A DNA stretch of 64,000 nt, from contig CM072801.1 of the NCBI GenBank assembly GCA_037013495.1, forward strand, positions 16,793,501 to 16,857,500. Reading direction: 5' to 3'. Under the pieces are notes generated by a model, which worked only from the letters and a program-made list of their open reading frames with translations, did no database searches and was not told where the DNA came from. The DNA is from Hippophae tibetana (lineage: Eukaryota; Streptophyta; Magnoliopsida; Rosales; Elaeagnaceae). Made by a program: the position numbers and the translations under genes. Every line of letters starts with the position of its first letter. Positions within the stretch are counted from its first letter, which is position 1. Of the stretch, positions 12,251 to 23,625 are shown in pieces.

Positions 12251-12836
12251 GTAATGAATTCACTTTAGAATATCTCCAACACATGCATGTGTAATTTTTT
12301 ATATAAAAAATTATACTAAATTTTTACTTTTTTTTAATCAAAACAACAAATACTATATTAAAAATATATTTTTTTAGAGAGAATAAAATATTTTTTTTAT
12401 TTTTTATTTTAACCAATTAATTAATTATATATATATATTAATAATAATAATTTTAAAAATTATATTCTTAGTAAAAACTTAAAAATCCATTCAAAAAATA
12501 TTATATTTATTAAATTGTTGTTTTAGTTTTTATTATATTTTTAAATTTATTTAGTATTTATTATTTTTTAACTAATTTTATATCATATATTTAATTTTAA
12601 TTTATTATATGTAATAAAAAATTTAATAATATTATTAGAATTTTAAAAAAATAACATATGAATAGTATCACGTCAAATAAATTTGTCAGTACAACACCGT
12701 TAATCGCACCATTTTTCCTGTAAAATTTGAAGCTGGATTTGATAAACTTTGTACCAAAATTTAGTATTATGGTTCAGGGTTAGAGATGCCGACCGAGCTA
12801 GAAAGAAGAGATATGGAGACATATATATACGTATAC
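12251..12836. other. PDC intron 1, right part
   Basis: AT-rich intronic sequence lies between the Copia and exon 1. A GT donor (GTATAC) at its right end joins exon 1. I see no gene or structured element. Confidence 0.7.
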
Positions 12837-13241
12837 CTGATGGCAAGTTATAGGTTGGAAACAACGTACTTCATGGTTGAAATCAAACAAGCCAAGAGTA
12901 TGGTGGATAATTTTGTTAGCACCATAATCATTTGAATTTGGAGCACCAACAAGGCATATGATTGGAATATTTTCACTATATGCACCTGCAATAGCATTAA
13001 TAATGCTAAGGCCTCCAACAGTGAAAGTTACAATACAAGCACCAACACCCTTAGATCTGGCATAACCATCAGCAGCATAACCTGCATTGAGCTCATTACA
13101 GCATCCAACCAAGTTGAGCCCTGGTTCGGCTATGATATGGTCTAGTAAGCCAAGGTTGAAATCTCCCGGTACCGTGAATACATCGGTTACGCCTATCTCG
13201 ACTAGCCTCTTAGCAAGATGGCCGCCGAGGGTAGTGAGCAT
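12837..13241 (-). pseudogene. PDC: PDC exon 1
   Basis: The 135 codons are uninterrupted from the ATG at 13241. The protein begins MLTTLGGHLAKRLVEIGVTD, the start of the PDC N-terminal PYR domain. It keeps VPGDFNL, the catalytic Glu of NELNAGYAADGYAR, SENIPIICLVGAPNSND, and the active-site histidines in IIHHTLG. It ends ..CFQPITCHQ at a GT donor. Substitutions such as LFDFNHE where plant enzymes usually have LPDF(S/N)QE suggest relaxed constraint. The start is the first ATG in frame; most plant PDCs have a longer N-terminus. Confidence 0.88.
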
Positions 13242-14946
13242 TTTGGTGGAGAGTTAAAGTACTCTGATGAATATGCTTTATGTTTTGTTTTTGCTTTGAA
13301 GAAATTGTTTGGCCTGGTGGTCTACTTTATATATATATATATATATATATCTGAGGGTTCAATTAACTTGTGTTATTTTGTTCTCACATGCAAACAGTGG
13401 AGTATGTACGGGTTAATCTGCGGCCGGTATTTTATCCATGATTTATTAGTTTATAATTTACATGGAAATCATTTTTTTTATTTTTAATAAAATTTAAATC
13501 TAATTAAAAAAATTACATTTGAATTTATTTTAATTTTATAAATTTGATACATTAATAATTTTTCTTTAAATTTTTGAGGCATTTTTTATTTTAAAACATT
13601 TACTTACAAGATCTATTTTAATTCAACTAAATTTTTTACTAAAAAAAACTTATAAAATTGACTAGTAATGGTTGAAAAATCCAAAATACAATAATAATGT
13701 AAAAGTTTATTAATTTTAAAAATATAACTAATGTATCAAATTTGTTAAAGTATAATTACCAAAATATTATGGTATCCATTTATTATATAGAAATCAACTA
13801 TAAATTATTTTTGTAATATTTTAATATTAGGAAGTGATTATTGTTTTTTTACGATAAAATAATTTTTTAATATAAAATAATTTAACATATTTTTATTTTA
13901 TTAATATAATTTTTTTTAAATAACTAGTATATTTATAAATAAAATTTGGTTTAATGTATTTAAGAGATTATATTATTAAATTATAATTTATTATATACAA
14001 TTTATAAATTTTTCATTTAATATTTAATAACTAAAATATTTACATATTAATCCGTCTAAATTTTTTCTTGGATACGCCGATGCTCCAAAACTTCTTATAA
14101 ATTAGACCATTACCTGTCCGTAGCTATATTTTCTAGCTATAATGGCCATATTTAATGCATGACCAAACAAACAGTAGTACTGCATGCTACGTGCATGAGA
14201 CTTTTCTACACAATATAAATGATATTATCGATCTAATTTATGAACATTGATGTGTTTGGTTTTAAAATTAAATTATACTGTTTAAAATAAATGTTAAATC
14301 TTTAAGTAAATTTTTGATTCATTAATACTTCAAACTTATTTACGATAGTTTGTTAGAATTTTTAATTTTTAATTTTATCTCAAAATATAAATAATATTTT
14401 ATTTTAAAATTTTAAAAAATATAAAAATAAATTAAATATTAATTTTAATAAATTTTTATAATCAAATTATTTTGATATGTAAAATAAATTACATATTTTT
14501 TAAATATAAGTTATTTTACTAAGATTGTTGTGACAAAATTTATCCAACTATATATTTTACAAGTTCTTATAAACATTGTATATATTAATTATAATATAAT
14601 TTTATCAAATGCCATTATAATCATGATATCTATTACTTAACTTCAAAAATACTAAGTCCAAAATAATATTGGTTTTTTAAATCCAAAATTGTATTTAAGA
14701 TGATTAGAGAATAAAGTGTATTCAAATTAGATTGTTCAAGTATTACATCTATGTCATGTTATGTATACATGGATACTTAGCTCAATCAAGAGACTCCAAC
14801 AGCTTAATTACTTGGAATAAGTAGAAATACTTAACCAAAAATAAAGAGCTCAATTAATAGAGACTCCAGTAGCTTAATTAATTACAAGGAATAAGTAGAA
14901 CATTAATCTAACAACTGAAAGGAAAAAAAAGTGCAACATTATTTAC
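13242..14946. other. AT-rich DNA between PDC pieces
   Basis: This holds the 5' flank of PDC exon 1 and what should be the 3' side of the neighbouring PDC copy. A (TA)n run near 13329-13351, reading TATATAAAG on the minus strand about 90 bp before the ATG, could act as a TATA box, but it may be only a microsatellite. 14624-14735 is homologous to 23511-23625. No other gene is seen. Confidence 0.6.
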
Positions 14947-15258
14947 CCACTTCCTTGGGGAAATTAATTTCAATCTCTAACAATGAAACCATGAGTCCCA
15001 GTTTCAGATATCAGAATGGTATTGCTTGACAACATGCCTTGAATGTGTTTAAACAACATATTAACCTTCAATGGCTTCTCAGAGAAGTGGAATATTGAAT
15101 GAGGATGACCATTAGTTTCCACAGCAGTTGAAACATTATATATTTGATTACGATTATTTTTATAAGCACTTGTGTTGTATTGAAGTTGAGCACAAAGTGT
15201 CTGCAAAAAGTCCTCCATTAGAATGCACTCAAATGTTGGTCCATTTTTAACTGTCACG
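14947..15258 (-). pseudogene. PDC: PDC later exon (central region), broken
   Basis: The minus strand encodes VTVKNGPTFECILMEDFLQT.. through ..LKVNMLFKHIQGMLSSN..ISETG. This matches the part of plant PDC just before the conserved AETGDSWFNCQKLKLP. An AG acceptor precedes it (ATAG at 15259-15262) and GTAAAT follows. After SETG one base is missing relative to the family, which shifts the frame. In the original frame a TAG (14977-14979) replaces the Gln of NCQKLKL. The exon cannot belong to the exon 1 copy at 12837-13241, because it lies upstream of it on the minus strand; it is the remnant of a second tandem PDC gene. Confidence 0.85.
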
Positions 15259-15550
15259 CTATAAGGTTTTACGATAATTGTTTTATTTAGGCTGAGTTAC
15301 TCTAATTCATTCATATTATTATTAAATTTGAAAAAAATAAATATTAATAATTTTAATAAAAATATTTAATATATTACAGTTAAAAATATGTAACATAAAA
15401 GATATCAAAATATAAATATAAATATTCTAAAGTTACTAATCCCTTTTTTTTATTTTTAGTAACTATTTATCTATAATATTAATTCTATCTTATTGGTTCT
15501 ATTTTTTTTATTATTTTTAATTAATAAATAATATACTTTTATCTATTTAT
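15231..15550. repeat. Local direct repeat, copy A (spans PDC exon start and intron)
   Basis: This begins inside the PDC exon (CAAATGTTGGTCCATTTTTAA) and runs through the upstream intron, past TTACTAATCC and TTATCTATAATATT. It is matched by 15765-15972 plus 16810-16890. This copy is uninterrupted. Confidence 0.8.
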
Positions 15551-15764
15551 TTTAAGATTTTTTAATCTCTTAAATATTAGATAAATATTTAATTAATGTT
15601 AAAAAATATACACCTACCAATCCAAATTAAGGTGGTAAAGGCCCATGAAAAGTGAGGATCAATTCCTTTCCAAAAATTAACTAGTTCAAATTATGAAATC
15701 AGAATATGTAAATTATGAAAATACTTCAACTTTTTATGATGTTAAGTTATAAACATTAATATCA

Positions 15765-15972
15765 AATGTTGGTCCATTTTTAAATGTAAAATAAGGTTTT
15801 ACGATAATTGTTTTGTCTATAATGAGTTATTCTAATTCATTAAAATTATTATTAAATTTAATAAAAATAAATACTAATAATTTAAATAAAAATATTTAAT
15901 GTATTACAGTTGAAAATATGGATCATAAAAGATATCAAAATAAAAATATGAATATTTTAAAGTTACTAATCC
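15765..15972. repeat. Local direct repeat, copy B, left part
   Basis: This is a second copy of 15231-15445, including about 20 bp of the PDC exon. It breaks off after TTACTAATCC, where mitochondrial-like DNA begins, and resumes at 16810. Confidence 0.8.
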
Positions 15973-16784
15973 GGGGCTCTTCTTCTTCCGGTAAAGGTAA
16001 ATACTTTCTTTTTCTAATGGCAAAGGAAGAAAGTGTAGAGGCTCTGCCTGACCCCCAGAACATTTTATTCATCATCAAAGGACCTTTCTTTCATGCAGAA
16101 CCTAGTGGATAGGACAAATAGAGGTTATACCCTCCAATGTAGGGTCCTATCTGGGGCTTGCCTTTTGAATAATGCATTGAATCTGATTTCTAACTAGCGT
16201 ACTAAAAGATGTGATTTATGAGATTTGAATGTGGCAGAGCGAAATGGGAACAACCTAAATCGTGAAAACGTAGATTCCTCTCTTTCTGAGCCCACTGGTG
16301 GCGAAGAAGTGTGAATAGGCCAAAAAGGGGGAGGTAGGAACCATCAGACTAAATGTCTCCTGGTCCTCTCCCTCAACACCTGGACTCCAGTCGAGTCGAT
16401 CGGTGAGTACGGTATCAGTCTTAGGGCAAGGAAGCCACCATCTCTTAGAAAAGGTTGCTAACTTTGATATTGATTAGAAATCTGAATCTTATGAGTCAAA
16501 GTCTTGAAAACCGAAATATTGATAGGAATACCGAGGGTTCGAATTCCTTTCCATCCGCAAAATCATAAGTTCTCTCTTGTGTTATCTATAGATAAGAACG
16601 AATCAGATCGGCGATGCCATGATCAAGTAAGAGGACGACCCATTCACCTCAAAAGAAAAATCTCGCCTCTCAAGTAAGCCAAATGATTGACGTCAAAGAA
16701 AAGGACCACCCTCTCAGCAAAGAGCGAGGTCTTTCAGCCACAAAAAGAGTGGAAGGCGAGAAAGGGAAGAGGAAGGGACTCATG
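15973..16784. other. Probable nuclear insertion of mitochondrial DNA (NUMT)
   Basis: About 810 bp of much higher GC content than its surroundings interrupts direct-repeat copy B. It contains no nuclear-type gene or transposon signature. It includes a decayed mitochondrial-type tRNA-Ser(UGA) at 16471-16557. The rest has the texture of plant mitochondrial spacer DNA, which is a judgement of style and not an alignment. The insert is flanked by the two halves of a repeat that is continuous in copy A, so both borders are well defined apart from about 25 bp of filler at the right. Confidence 0.75.
16471..16557 (+). tRNA. trnS-UGA: Decayed mitochondrial-type tRNA-Ser(UGA) remnant
   Basis: The 3' half is clear: an anticodon arm CTTGAAAACCG with TGA anticodon, a long variable arm (TATTGATAGGAATACCG) typical of serine tRNAs, a T-loop GGGTTCGAATTCC and a 3' stem TCCATCCG. 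It matches what I recall of plant mitochondrial trnS-UGA. The 5' half is badly changed, mostly G to A, so the acceptor and D stems no longer pair. It is not expected to be functional. Confidence 0.7.
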
Positions 16785-16809
16785 TAATAGAAAAGTTTTA
16801 ATGTATATG

Positions 16810-16890
16810 TTATCTATAATATTAATTCTACCTTATTGGTTCTATTTTATATTATTTTTAATTAATAAATAATCTATTTTTACCCATTTA
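16810..16890. repeat. Local direct repeat, copy B, right part
   Basis: TTATCTATAATATTAATTCT and the following bases match 15466-15545. Copy B therefore resumes here after the mitochondrial insertion. Confidence 0.75.
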
Positions 16891-17149
16891 TTCTATAAAT
16901 ACTATATTCATCAATAATAATATTTATTTTTCATCTTATATTCATCAATTTCTACCATCAAAATAATTGAATTAGTATGATGTTTTTTCATAGTTATTAG
17001 TAAATAAGAAATTTAATTTAAAAAAAATACTTTAAATGAAAAATATTATGCATCCATACTTGTGTTTTTTATTAAATTTTATAATATATTTCTAAAATGT
17101 TGATGAATCATGGTGGGATCGAGCATACAAATTTAAAGTTAGTGATTCG

Positions 17150-17932
17150 ATACTTAATGTATTAGTTATGTAATATTATTTTATATATATATATATACAG
17201 ATAAAATTAATAGTCTTAATTTTTTAAGCAATATTTTATTTTTATATCTTAATAATTGAGATTTATTAGGGAATAAAGAGAGAAAAATATCATGATATAT
17301 AAAATGAAAAAAATTATAGAACGGCATATATATATATTATATAAGTTTTTTTGTTTTTTCTTTGATATAACAAGTAGTTAAGTAATGAACTGATATATGT
17401 TAAGTTTGGTTATTACGAAGATATGTTTACGTAATGTAATAGGGTTTGGAATAGGTGTTAGTTACTGGATAAATGGATAAAAATATAAGATTAACTGTTA
17501 TTTATCATTACGTAAAAAAAAGATAAAAACAAAATATCTACATATTTTACATTTAAATAAAAATATTAATTTATCAATAATAATACTTTATTAATAACCA
17601 AATTCTAAATATTAATTGTTAAATTTTAAATTTTAAAACTTAAATTATAAATCTTAATACTAATTTATTCGTTGTTAATTTTAAACCCTAAAACCTTAAT
17701 ACTAATTTATTCGTTGTAAATTTTAAATCCTAAATCTTAATACATTTTATGTATCATTAAATTTTAAACTTAAAATCTTAAAATTGAAATTGATTAGATT
17801 TAGTATTATTATTAAATTTTATTTTTAATTATTAAATATATTTTTTTTATTTTTTTATTATTAAATATAAATATCCATTGTCTTTCATTCGTTACGTGAG
17901 ACACGTACTTCGCATAATATTGACTGGAGAGA
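17150..17932. repeat. PDC-linked duplicated segment, copy 2, left part
   Basis: This segment is similar to 4685-5400, sharing TTTTTTAAGCAATATTTTA, the GTAATGTAATAGG block and the TTACGTGAGACAC block. It is cut off by the Copia at 17933 and continues at 22356 with an exon 2 copy. Confidence 0.75.
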
Positions 17933-18399
17933 TATTAAAAATCAACATCAACCTAATAATTAAATTAGTTAAAGGATGTAGAAAAATAAATATAATGGTT
18001 AAAAGATGTAAGAAAATAAATATAATGGTTGAAGGATAGAAAAGAGAAGTATATAGATAATATTTGTATGCCTATAATTATTATTTTTAATTTTATATTT
18101 ATGTGGTGTAGATTGCATGGTTAGGATTATAAATATCATACCTTACATTTGGTTTAATCATCACATCAAAAACAAATAAGTCTTTGTATTCTTCATTTGA
18201 GTGTGAGTTAAGAGCTTTCTCTTTGAGTGTGAGTTAAGAGCTTTCTCTTTGAGTGTTTGTATTTTTCTTCAATTTGTGAGTTGCTTTTGAAAGGTGTTAT
18301 AATATCTTTTATTATAGGTATAATACAAATAGTTTATTTACTTGTTTGGATCCAATATTAGTAAATTTTAGAGTTGTGTATTCTAAATTTTACTCAACA
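17933..18399 (+). repeat. 5' LTR of the old Copia
   Basis: The LTR starts TATTAAAAATCAACATC, equivalent to TGTTGAAAATCAACACC in the 3' LTR, and ends CTCAACA just before the primer site. It includes a short tandem repeat of about 27 bp, the GAGTGTGAGTTAAGAGCTTT unit near 18200-18250. Confidence 0.85.
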
Positions 18400-21300
18400 A
18401 TTGATATCAGAGCAGGACGGTCAAGGAACATTCTTAGTGGAGCTATCTTGAGTCGTGAGGAGTTTGTTACTCTGCAAATTTATTAGTCAAGCTTGTTCGG
18501 TATAGTCGAAGTCTTGCTAGCACGATGAGTGATCTTCAAGTAGTTAGAGGAATCAAGAAACTCAACAACAAAAACTATAACACATGAGCAACATGTATGG
18601 AGTCTTACCTACAAGGTCAAGACTTGTAGGAGGTTGTTGGTGGTTACGAAGTTACACAACCAACAACGGAAGATGCAAACAACATCTTGCAAAAGTGGAA
18701 AATTAAAGCAGGCAAAACGATGTTTACTTTAAAGACCACAATTGAATAAGTAATGTTAGAGCATATTTGGGATGCCAAAACACTGAAGGAAGCATGGGAT
18801 ACTCTTGTTACACTCTTTTTAAAGAAGAATGATACAAGACTGCAACTTCTCGAGAATGAGTTGCTATCGATGGCATAACGCGACATGATAATTTCCCAGT
18901 ATTTTCACAAGGTGAAGTCGTTATGCCATGAAATTTCAGAGTTAGATCTAAAATCTCTTATTGGAGAAACTAGGATAAAGAGAATAATTATTCATGGTTT
19001 GAGACCCAAATATTGAGGGTTTGTTACCGCTATACAAGGATGGCTGACACAACCATCTCTTGTTGAGTTTGAGAGTTTGTTAGTCAGTCAAGAAGCTATG
19101 GCTAAGCAAATGAGAGAAGTCTCACTGAAGGGCGAGGAATAAAAGCTCTACACCAAAAAAAGTATAGGAACTTTCAAGTGGTACAATGAAAGTGGGTCTA
19201 AAAAGGATGGCGACAAAATTCCTCAAAGAAATGGAGGCTTTCATCCAGGGGGATCTTGAAAGAATCGTAGTAACAATATAAAATGTGATGGTGAATGTTA
19301 CAACTATGGGAAGATGGGTCGTATGACAAAAGATTGTTAGAGTAATAAAAAGCCTGTTGAAAGTAATACATCTACTTCCAGTTCCAAAGAGCATAGAAAA
19401 GATGGTTGGGATGCTGAAACACTATTTGCTATAGAGGAAGAAGAATTAGCTCTTACGGTGATTATAAGAATGAGTGGATCGTTGATTCGAGCTGCTCAAA
19501 TCATATTATGGGTGATAAACAAAAGTTGGAAAGCATGTCTGAGTACAAGAGAGGTCGTGTAGTGGTGACAGTTGATAACTCGAGGTTACCGATAGCCCAC
19601 ATCTGTAAGACGGTAGTTAAGGCTTAATATAATACTAACAAGGTACCACTTCAAGATGTTTATCATGTCCCAAGAATGAAGAAAAACTTGCTATTTGTGG
19701 CTCAATTGACATCATTAGGCCATTATGTCTTGTTTGGTCCCCGAGACATGAAGGTGTATCGTGATCTCAAAATCTCATAAACACCTACAATGGAGGGGCA
19801 ATGATTGGAATCAGTATACTTGATGTCAGTAGAATCTGCATATGCATATAGGACAAGAAGAAATGAGACCACAAATCTATGGCATATGTAATTAGGTCAC
19901 GTTAGCTATTCTAAGCTAAGTGTGATGGTGAAGAAGTCGATGCTTAAAAGGGATTCCTCAACTAGACGTGCAAATAGACACGGTCTGTGTTTGATGCCAG
20001 TATGATAAAGCTTACCAATTGACATATGCAGAATCAAAATTTAAAGCAAAAGAACCATTTGAGTTAGTTCACTCTGATGTATTCAAACCTATTAAGAAAC
20101 CATCAATTGGTGGTATGTGGTACATTGTGACATTCATTGATGACTTCTCAAGGTATGTATGGGTTTTCTTTACAAAAGAAAAATGTGACACATTTTCAAA
20201 GTTTAAAGAATTTAGAGAGTCAAGTGAAGGAGAAGTAGGAAAGAAGATATGTTGCTTGCACATAGACAATGATCAAGAGTATAGCTCAAGCGAGTTCTCT
20301 CAATACCTAAGGAAATGTCGAATATGTCATCAGTACACTTGTGCCAACACTCCACAACAAAATGGTGTAGCGAAGAGAAAGAACTGACATCTTGTAGAAA
20401 CCTATAGTTAGCTACTTTCGAGTATTTTGTTGTGTATGTTATGTATTACAGAGTAAGTTTGACAAGAAAGTTATTAGATGTATCTTTGTGGGATACGGCA
20501 ACCAGAGAAAAAGATGGAAATGTTGCGATCCAATGAGTGGAAGATGCTACACTTCACAAGATGTGGTATTTGATGAAGCATCTTTATGGTGGAATTTGAT
20601 GAAACATCTTTATGGTGGTCCTTAGAGAAGGAGACGTTGCTAGAGTCAAGAGAATTTGGAGACAAGTTGCAACAAAAGATGGGGGAGCATACTGTTCAAC
20701 TCTAACCAAGTTTAGATGAATCTAGAGATCCAAACGATGATGATGCCGAACAAAGAGTAACTTATAATCCTTGGCAAACTAGTTTATATCAACAACTAAA
20801 TGCAAAAAAGTGGGCCTAGTGAAACAGAAGAACCAACTCCACAATCTAAACTATGTAGGTCAACAAGAACATGAAGGCCAAATCCCAAATATGTCAATGC
20901 AGCCACAGTTGAAGAAACAATAGAACCTGAGACATTCAAAGAAGCATCGCAAAGATCTAAGTGGATGACAACTATAAAAGAATAGATCGATGCACTTTAG
21001 CAAAATCAAACTTGGATGATTTAATCATAACTGGTGATGATGGGGAAAAAATTATTCAAACAAAGGAGAATTTATCAATCCGTTTCCAAATGAAGGAACT
21101 TGGACAACTCAAGGACTTCCTTGGTCTAGAGGTTGACCGCACATAAGAAGAAATATTTCTTTGTCAACAAAAATATTCCAAAGGTTTGATGAAGTTGTTT
21201 AGAATACTTGAATGCAAATCTATTTCGACACTGATGGAGCCAAATGCCAAAATGTGTGCACATAAATGAAAAGATTTGGAAGATGCGACAATGTATCAAA

Positions 21301-21973
21301 AATTGTTAGGTAGTTTGATCTACTTAACCTTAACTCAACCTGATATTTCTTATGCAGTTAGTGTAATGAGTCAGTACATGCGAATTCCAAAGAAACCTCA
21401 TTTGGAAGCAGTTCGACGAATACTGAGATATGTGAATATTATAATTCATTATGGTCTTTTGTACAAGAAAGGTGGAGACGACAAGTTATTTAGTTATTGT
21501 GATGATGATTATGCAGGAGATTATGAAACCAAGAGGTCAACAACTAGGTATGTGTTTAAGCTTAGTTCTGTAACAATTTCTTGGTGTAGCAAGAGATAGC
21601 CGACAGTATCATTATCAACTATTGAAGCTGAGTATCGAGTAGCGACAATCGCAACTTAAGAGAGTACATGATTGATACAGCTAATGAATCATCTACAACA
21701 ACCAATATATTATGCAGTTTCGTTATACTGTGACAATCAATCGGTAATTCGTTAGGCAGAGAATCCAATCTTTCATACAATAACTAAACATGTTGAAATG
21801 CACTATCACTTTTTCATGGAAAAAGTTTTGCAAGAATAAATTGAGATGAGGCAAATCAAGATAGATGATCAAGTTACGAACTTGTTCACAAAAAGCTTAA
21901 GTATTTGTAAGTTCAAAATATTTACCGTCAGCTTGGTATAGTAAAAATAGTGAGAATTGGTGTTAAGAGAGAA

Positions 21974-22355
21974 TGTTGAAAATCAACACCAACCCAATAA
22001 ATGAAGTAGTTGAAGGATGTAGGAAAATAAATGGGATGGTTGAAGGATGTAGAAAAGAGAAGTGTGTAGATAATATTTGAGTGGATAGAATTATTTCTTA
22101 GTTTTATATTTATGTGGTGTAGATTGCATGGTGAGGAATATATATAGCCTACCTTGTATTTGGTTTAATCATCCCATAAAAAACAAATAAGTCTTTGTAT
22201 TTTTAGTTTGAGTACGAGTTAAAAGTTTTCTCTTTAAGTATTTGTATTTCTTTTCAATTTGTAAGTTGCTTTTAAAAAGTGTTATAGTTTTTTTTATTGT
22301 GGTTATAATACAAGTAGTTTGTTTACTTGTTGTGTATTCTAAATTTTAATCAATA
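21974..22355 (+). repeat. 3' LTR of the old Copia
   Basis: The LTR starts TGTTGAAAATCAACACC after the purine-rich AAGAGAGAA and ends near TCAATA. It is shorter than the 5' LTR and diverged from it, which indicates an old insertion. Confidence 0.8.
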
Positions 22356-22423
22356 TATGATATACACGTGTATTAAGTGATATTTATGGTTTAAGAATAA
22401 AGCTAACAAAATAATTTAATTAC

Positions 22424-22587
22424 TTTGGAGTGAAGGAGAGAGGTATAGGGTCCTGAAGTAGAGTAGGATGAGATAATCCTGGCAAGTTACGACTAATACT
22501 TAAATACACCATCTTGCTTTCTTCCATGCAAGTTGATATGGCTTTGTCAATCACCTCCCTTACATCTTTCAAATTGAGAACAACAGC
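22424..22587 (-). pseudogene. PDC: PDC exon 2, copy 2
   Basis: Exactly 164 nt long like copy 1 and free of stops, it encodes AVVLNLKDVREVIDK..LSISRNLPGLSHPT..DPIPLSFTPK. It differs from copy 1 at several residues. The base before GCTGTT no longer forms an AG acceptor, so normal splicing would fail. It lies right of the old Copia, which separates it from the left part of its own duplicated segment. Confidence 0.85.
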
Positions 22588-22590
22588 ATA

Positions 22591-23510
22591 TGTATAGTTT
22601 ATTAATGAACGGATATATGTATAGTTTATTAATGAACGGATATATGTTGCTATAGGTATTATGAAGATATGGTTACGTAATGTAATGGGATTAGAATAGG
22701 TGTTAGTTAAGGGATAAATTGATAAAAATATAAGATTAAGTGGTATTTATCATTATTAATAAAATAGATAAAAATAAAATATCAATAAATTAAAGACATA
22801 TTTTAAATAAAAATAAAAATATTAATTTATTAATAATCATATTTTATCAATAATTAAATCTTAAATACTAATCCTTAAATTATAAACCTTAATATTAATT
22901 TATTTTTAATAAATTTTAAACCCAAAATCTTAATAAGTTTTATGAATCATTAAATTTAAGATTATTTTTAAATTATTAAATATAAATATCCATTTTCTTT
23001 CATTCCTTACCTGAGACACACTAATTGTCATCTAAAAAATAAAATTACTTTATTAAATTTACTATGGCACTTGACATTCATGTCATTTGTCTGTAATTGT
23101 CACTTCACACAAAATTGATGTGTAAAAAACAATTTTGTAGGGTACGACACTTTGAAATATGAACCATAAAATTCGAAAAATATTTAATCAAGTAGTGATT
23201 GGTTAATTAATTGTAGGATAATATTTATGGTTTAAGAATAAAGATAAGAAAATAATTTAATTACTTTGGAGTGAAGGAGAGAGGTATAGGGTCCTGAAGT
23301 AGAGTAGGATGAGATAATCCTGTCAAGTAGGATGAGATAATCCTGTCAAGTTACAACTGATACTTAAATACAGCGGCTTCCTTTCTTCCATGCAAGTTGA
23401 TATGGCTTTGTCAATCACCTCTCTTCCATCTTTCAAATTGAGAACAACATGTATAGTTATCACAAAAGGTTATGAGTTTAATTACTTACACCATATAATT
23501 ATGATATATG
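22591..23510. repeat. PDC-linked duplicated segment, copy 3
   Basis: This is the third copy of the unit seen at 4920-5870. It starts with a 27-bp tandem duplication (TATGTATAGTTTATTAATGA..) at 22589-22642 and ends after exon 2 with TATGAGTTTAATTACTTA, as in copy 1. Confidence 0.85.
23265..23448 (-). pseudogene. PDC: PDC exon 2, copy 3 (frameshifted by a 23-bp duplication)
   Basis: Same exon as at 5656-5819, but a 23-bp tandem duplication (AGTAGGATGAGATAATCCTG..) near 23303-23348 shifts the frame. The first three bases and the acceptor site are lost at the right end. Just beyond, 23511-23625 matches 14624-14735, so here exon 2 sits next to DNA that elsewhere lies beside the later PDC exon. 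Confidence 0.85.
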
Positions 23511-23625
23511 TTACTTAACTTCAAAAATACTATTAAATCCAAAATAATATTGTGTTTTTAAATCCAAAATTGAATTTAGGATGGTTAGCGAATGAGAGTA
23601 TATCCAAAGTAGATTATACCGATTC

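Larger units (their letters stand above)
5656..13241 (-). pseudogene. PDC: Pyruvate decarboxylase gene, 5' half (exons 1 and 2), interrupted by a Copia
   Basis: Plant PDC is a cytosolic, thiamine-diphosphate-dependent enzyme that converts pyruvate to acetaldehyde in ethanol fermentation. Exon 1 (12837-13241) encodes 135 residues and exon 2 (5656-5819) about 54. They join in frame as ..ITCHQ / AVVLNLKDGREM.., as in plant PDCs. Exon 1 keeps the catalytic Glu in NELNAGYAADGYAR (residue 50) and the HH pair at 113-114. Both exons are open, and intron 1 has a GT donor and AG acceptor but contains the 5.37-kb Copia at 6881-12250. Plant PDCs are about 600 residues. The rest of the thiamine diphosphate binding region (GDG..NN) is not found downstream, because another Copia LTR ends at 4674. 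The usual N-terminal leader of about 40 residues is also missing. I call it a truncated pseudogene; expression of a 5' fragment cannot be excluded. Confidence 0.8.
17933..22355 (+). mobile_element. Ty1/Copia retrotransposon, old, with both LTRs
   Basis: A 4.4-kb plus-strand Copia is inserted in PDC-linked segment copy 2. The LTRs are 17933-18399 and 21974-22355, related but clearly diverged. TTGATATCAGAGCAGG at 18400-18415 is the initiator-Met tRNA primer site. Parts are gag (about 18520-19330, with a zinc-knuckle region near 19280), protease (about 19470-19500), GAG-pre-integrase (about 19860), integrase (about 20020-20400), a small part of reverse transcriptase (about 20990-21150, [16 protein letters not shown]) and RNase H (about 21280-21900). 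Many breaks are present, well over ten. It is the same family as the copy at 32015-45844. Confidence 0.9.

Noticed and set aside
12837-13241. Functional PDC gene or a bacterial-type decarboxylase
   Set aside because: Only the first third of the protein is present; the cofactor-binding C-terminal part is missing downstream, and the spliced exon structure is plant-like.
15918-16112. Open frame across the left border of the mitochondrial-like insert
   Set aside because: It straddles the junction of two unrelated sequences, so it is a chance frame.
16471-16557. Active nuclear tRNA gene
   Set aside because: The anticodon arm and 3' half are clear, but the acceptor and D stems no longer pair, and it sits inside an organelle-derived insert.
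16687-16872. Small open frame in the mitochondrial-like insert
   Set aside because: It runs across the insert border into AT-rich nuclear DNA and has no recognisable homology.
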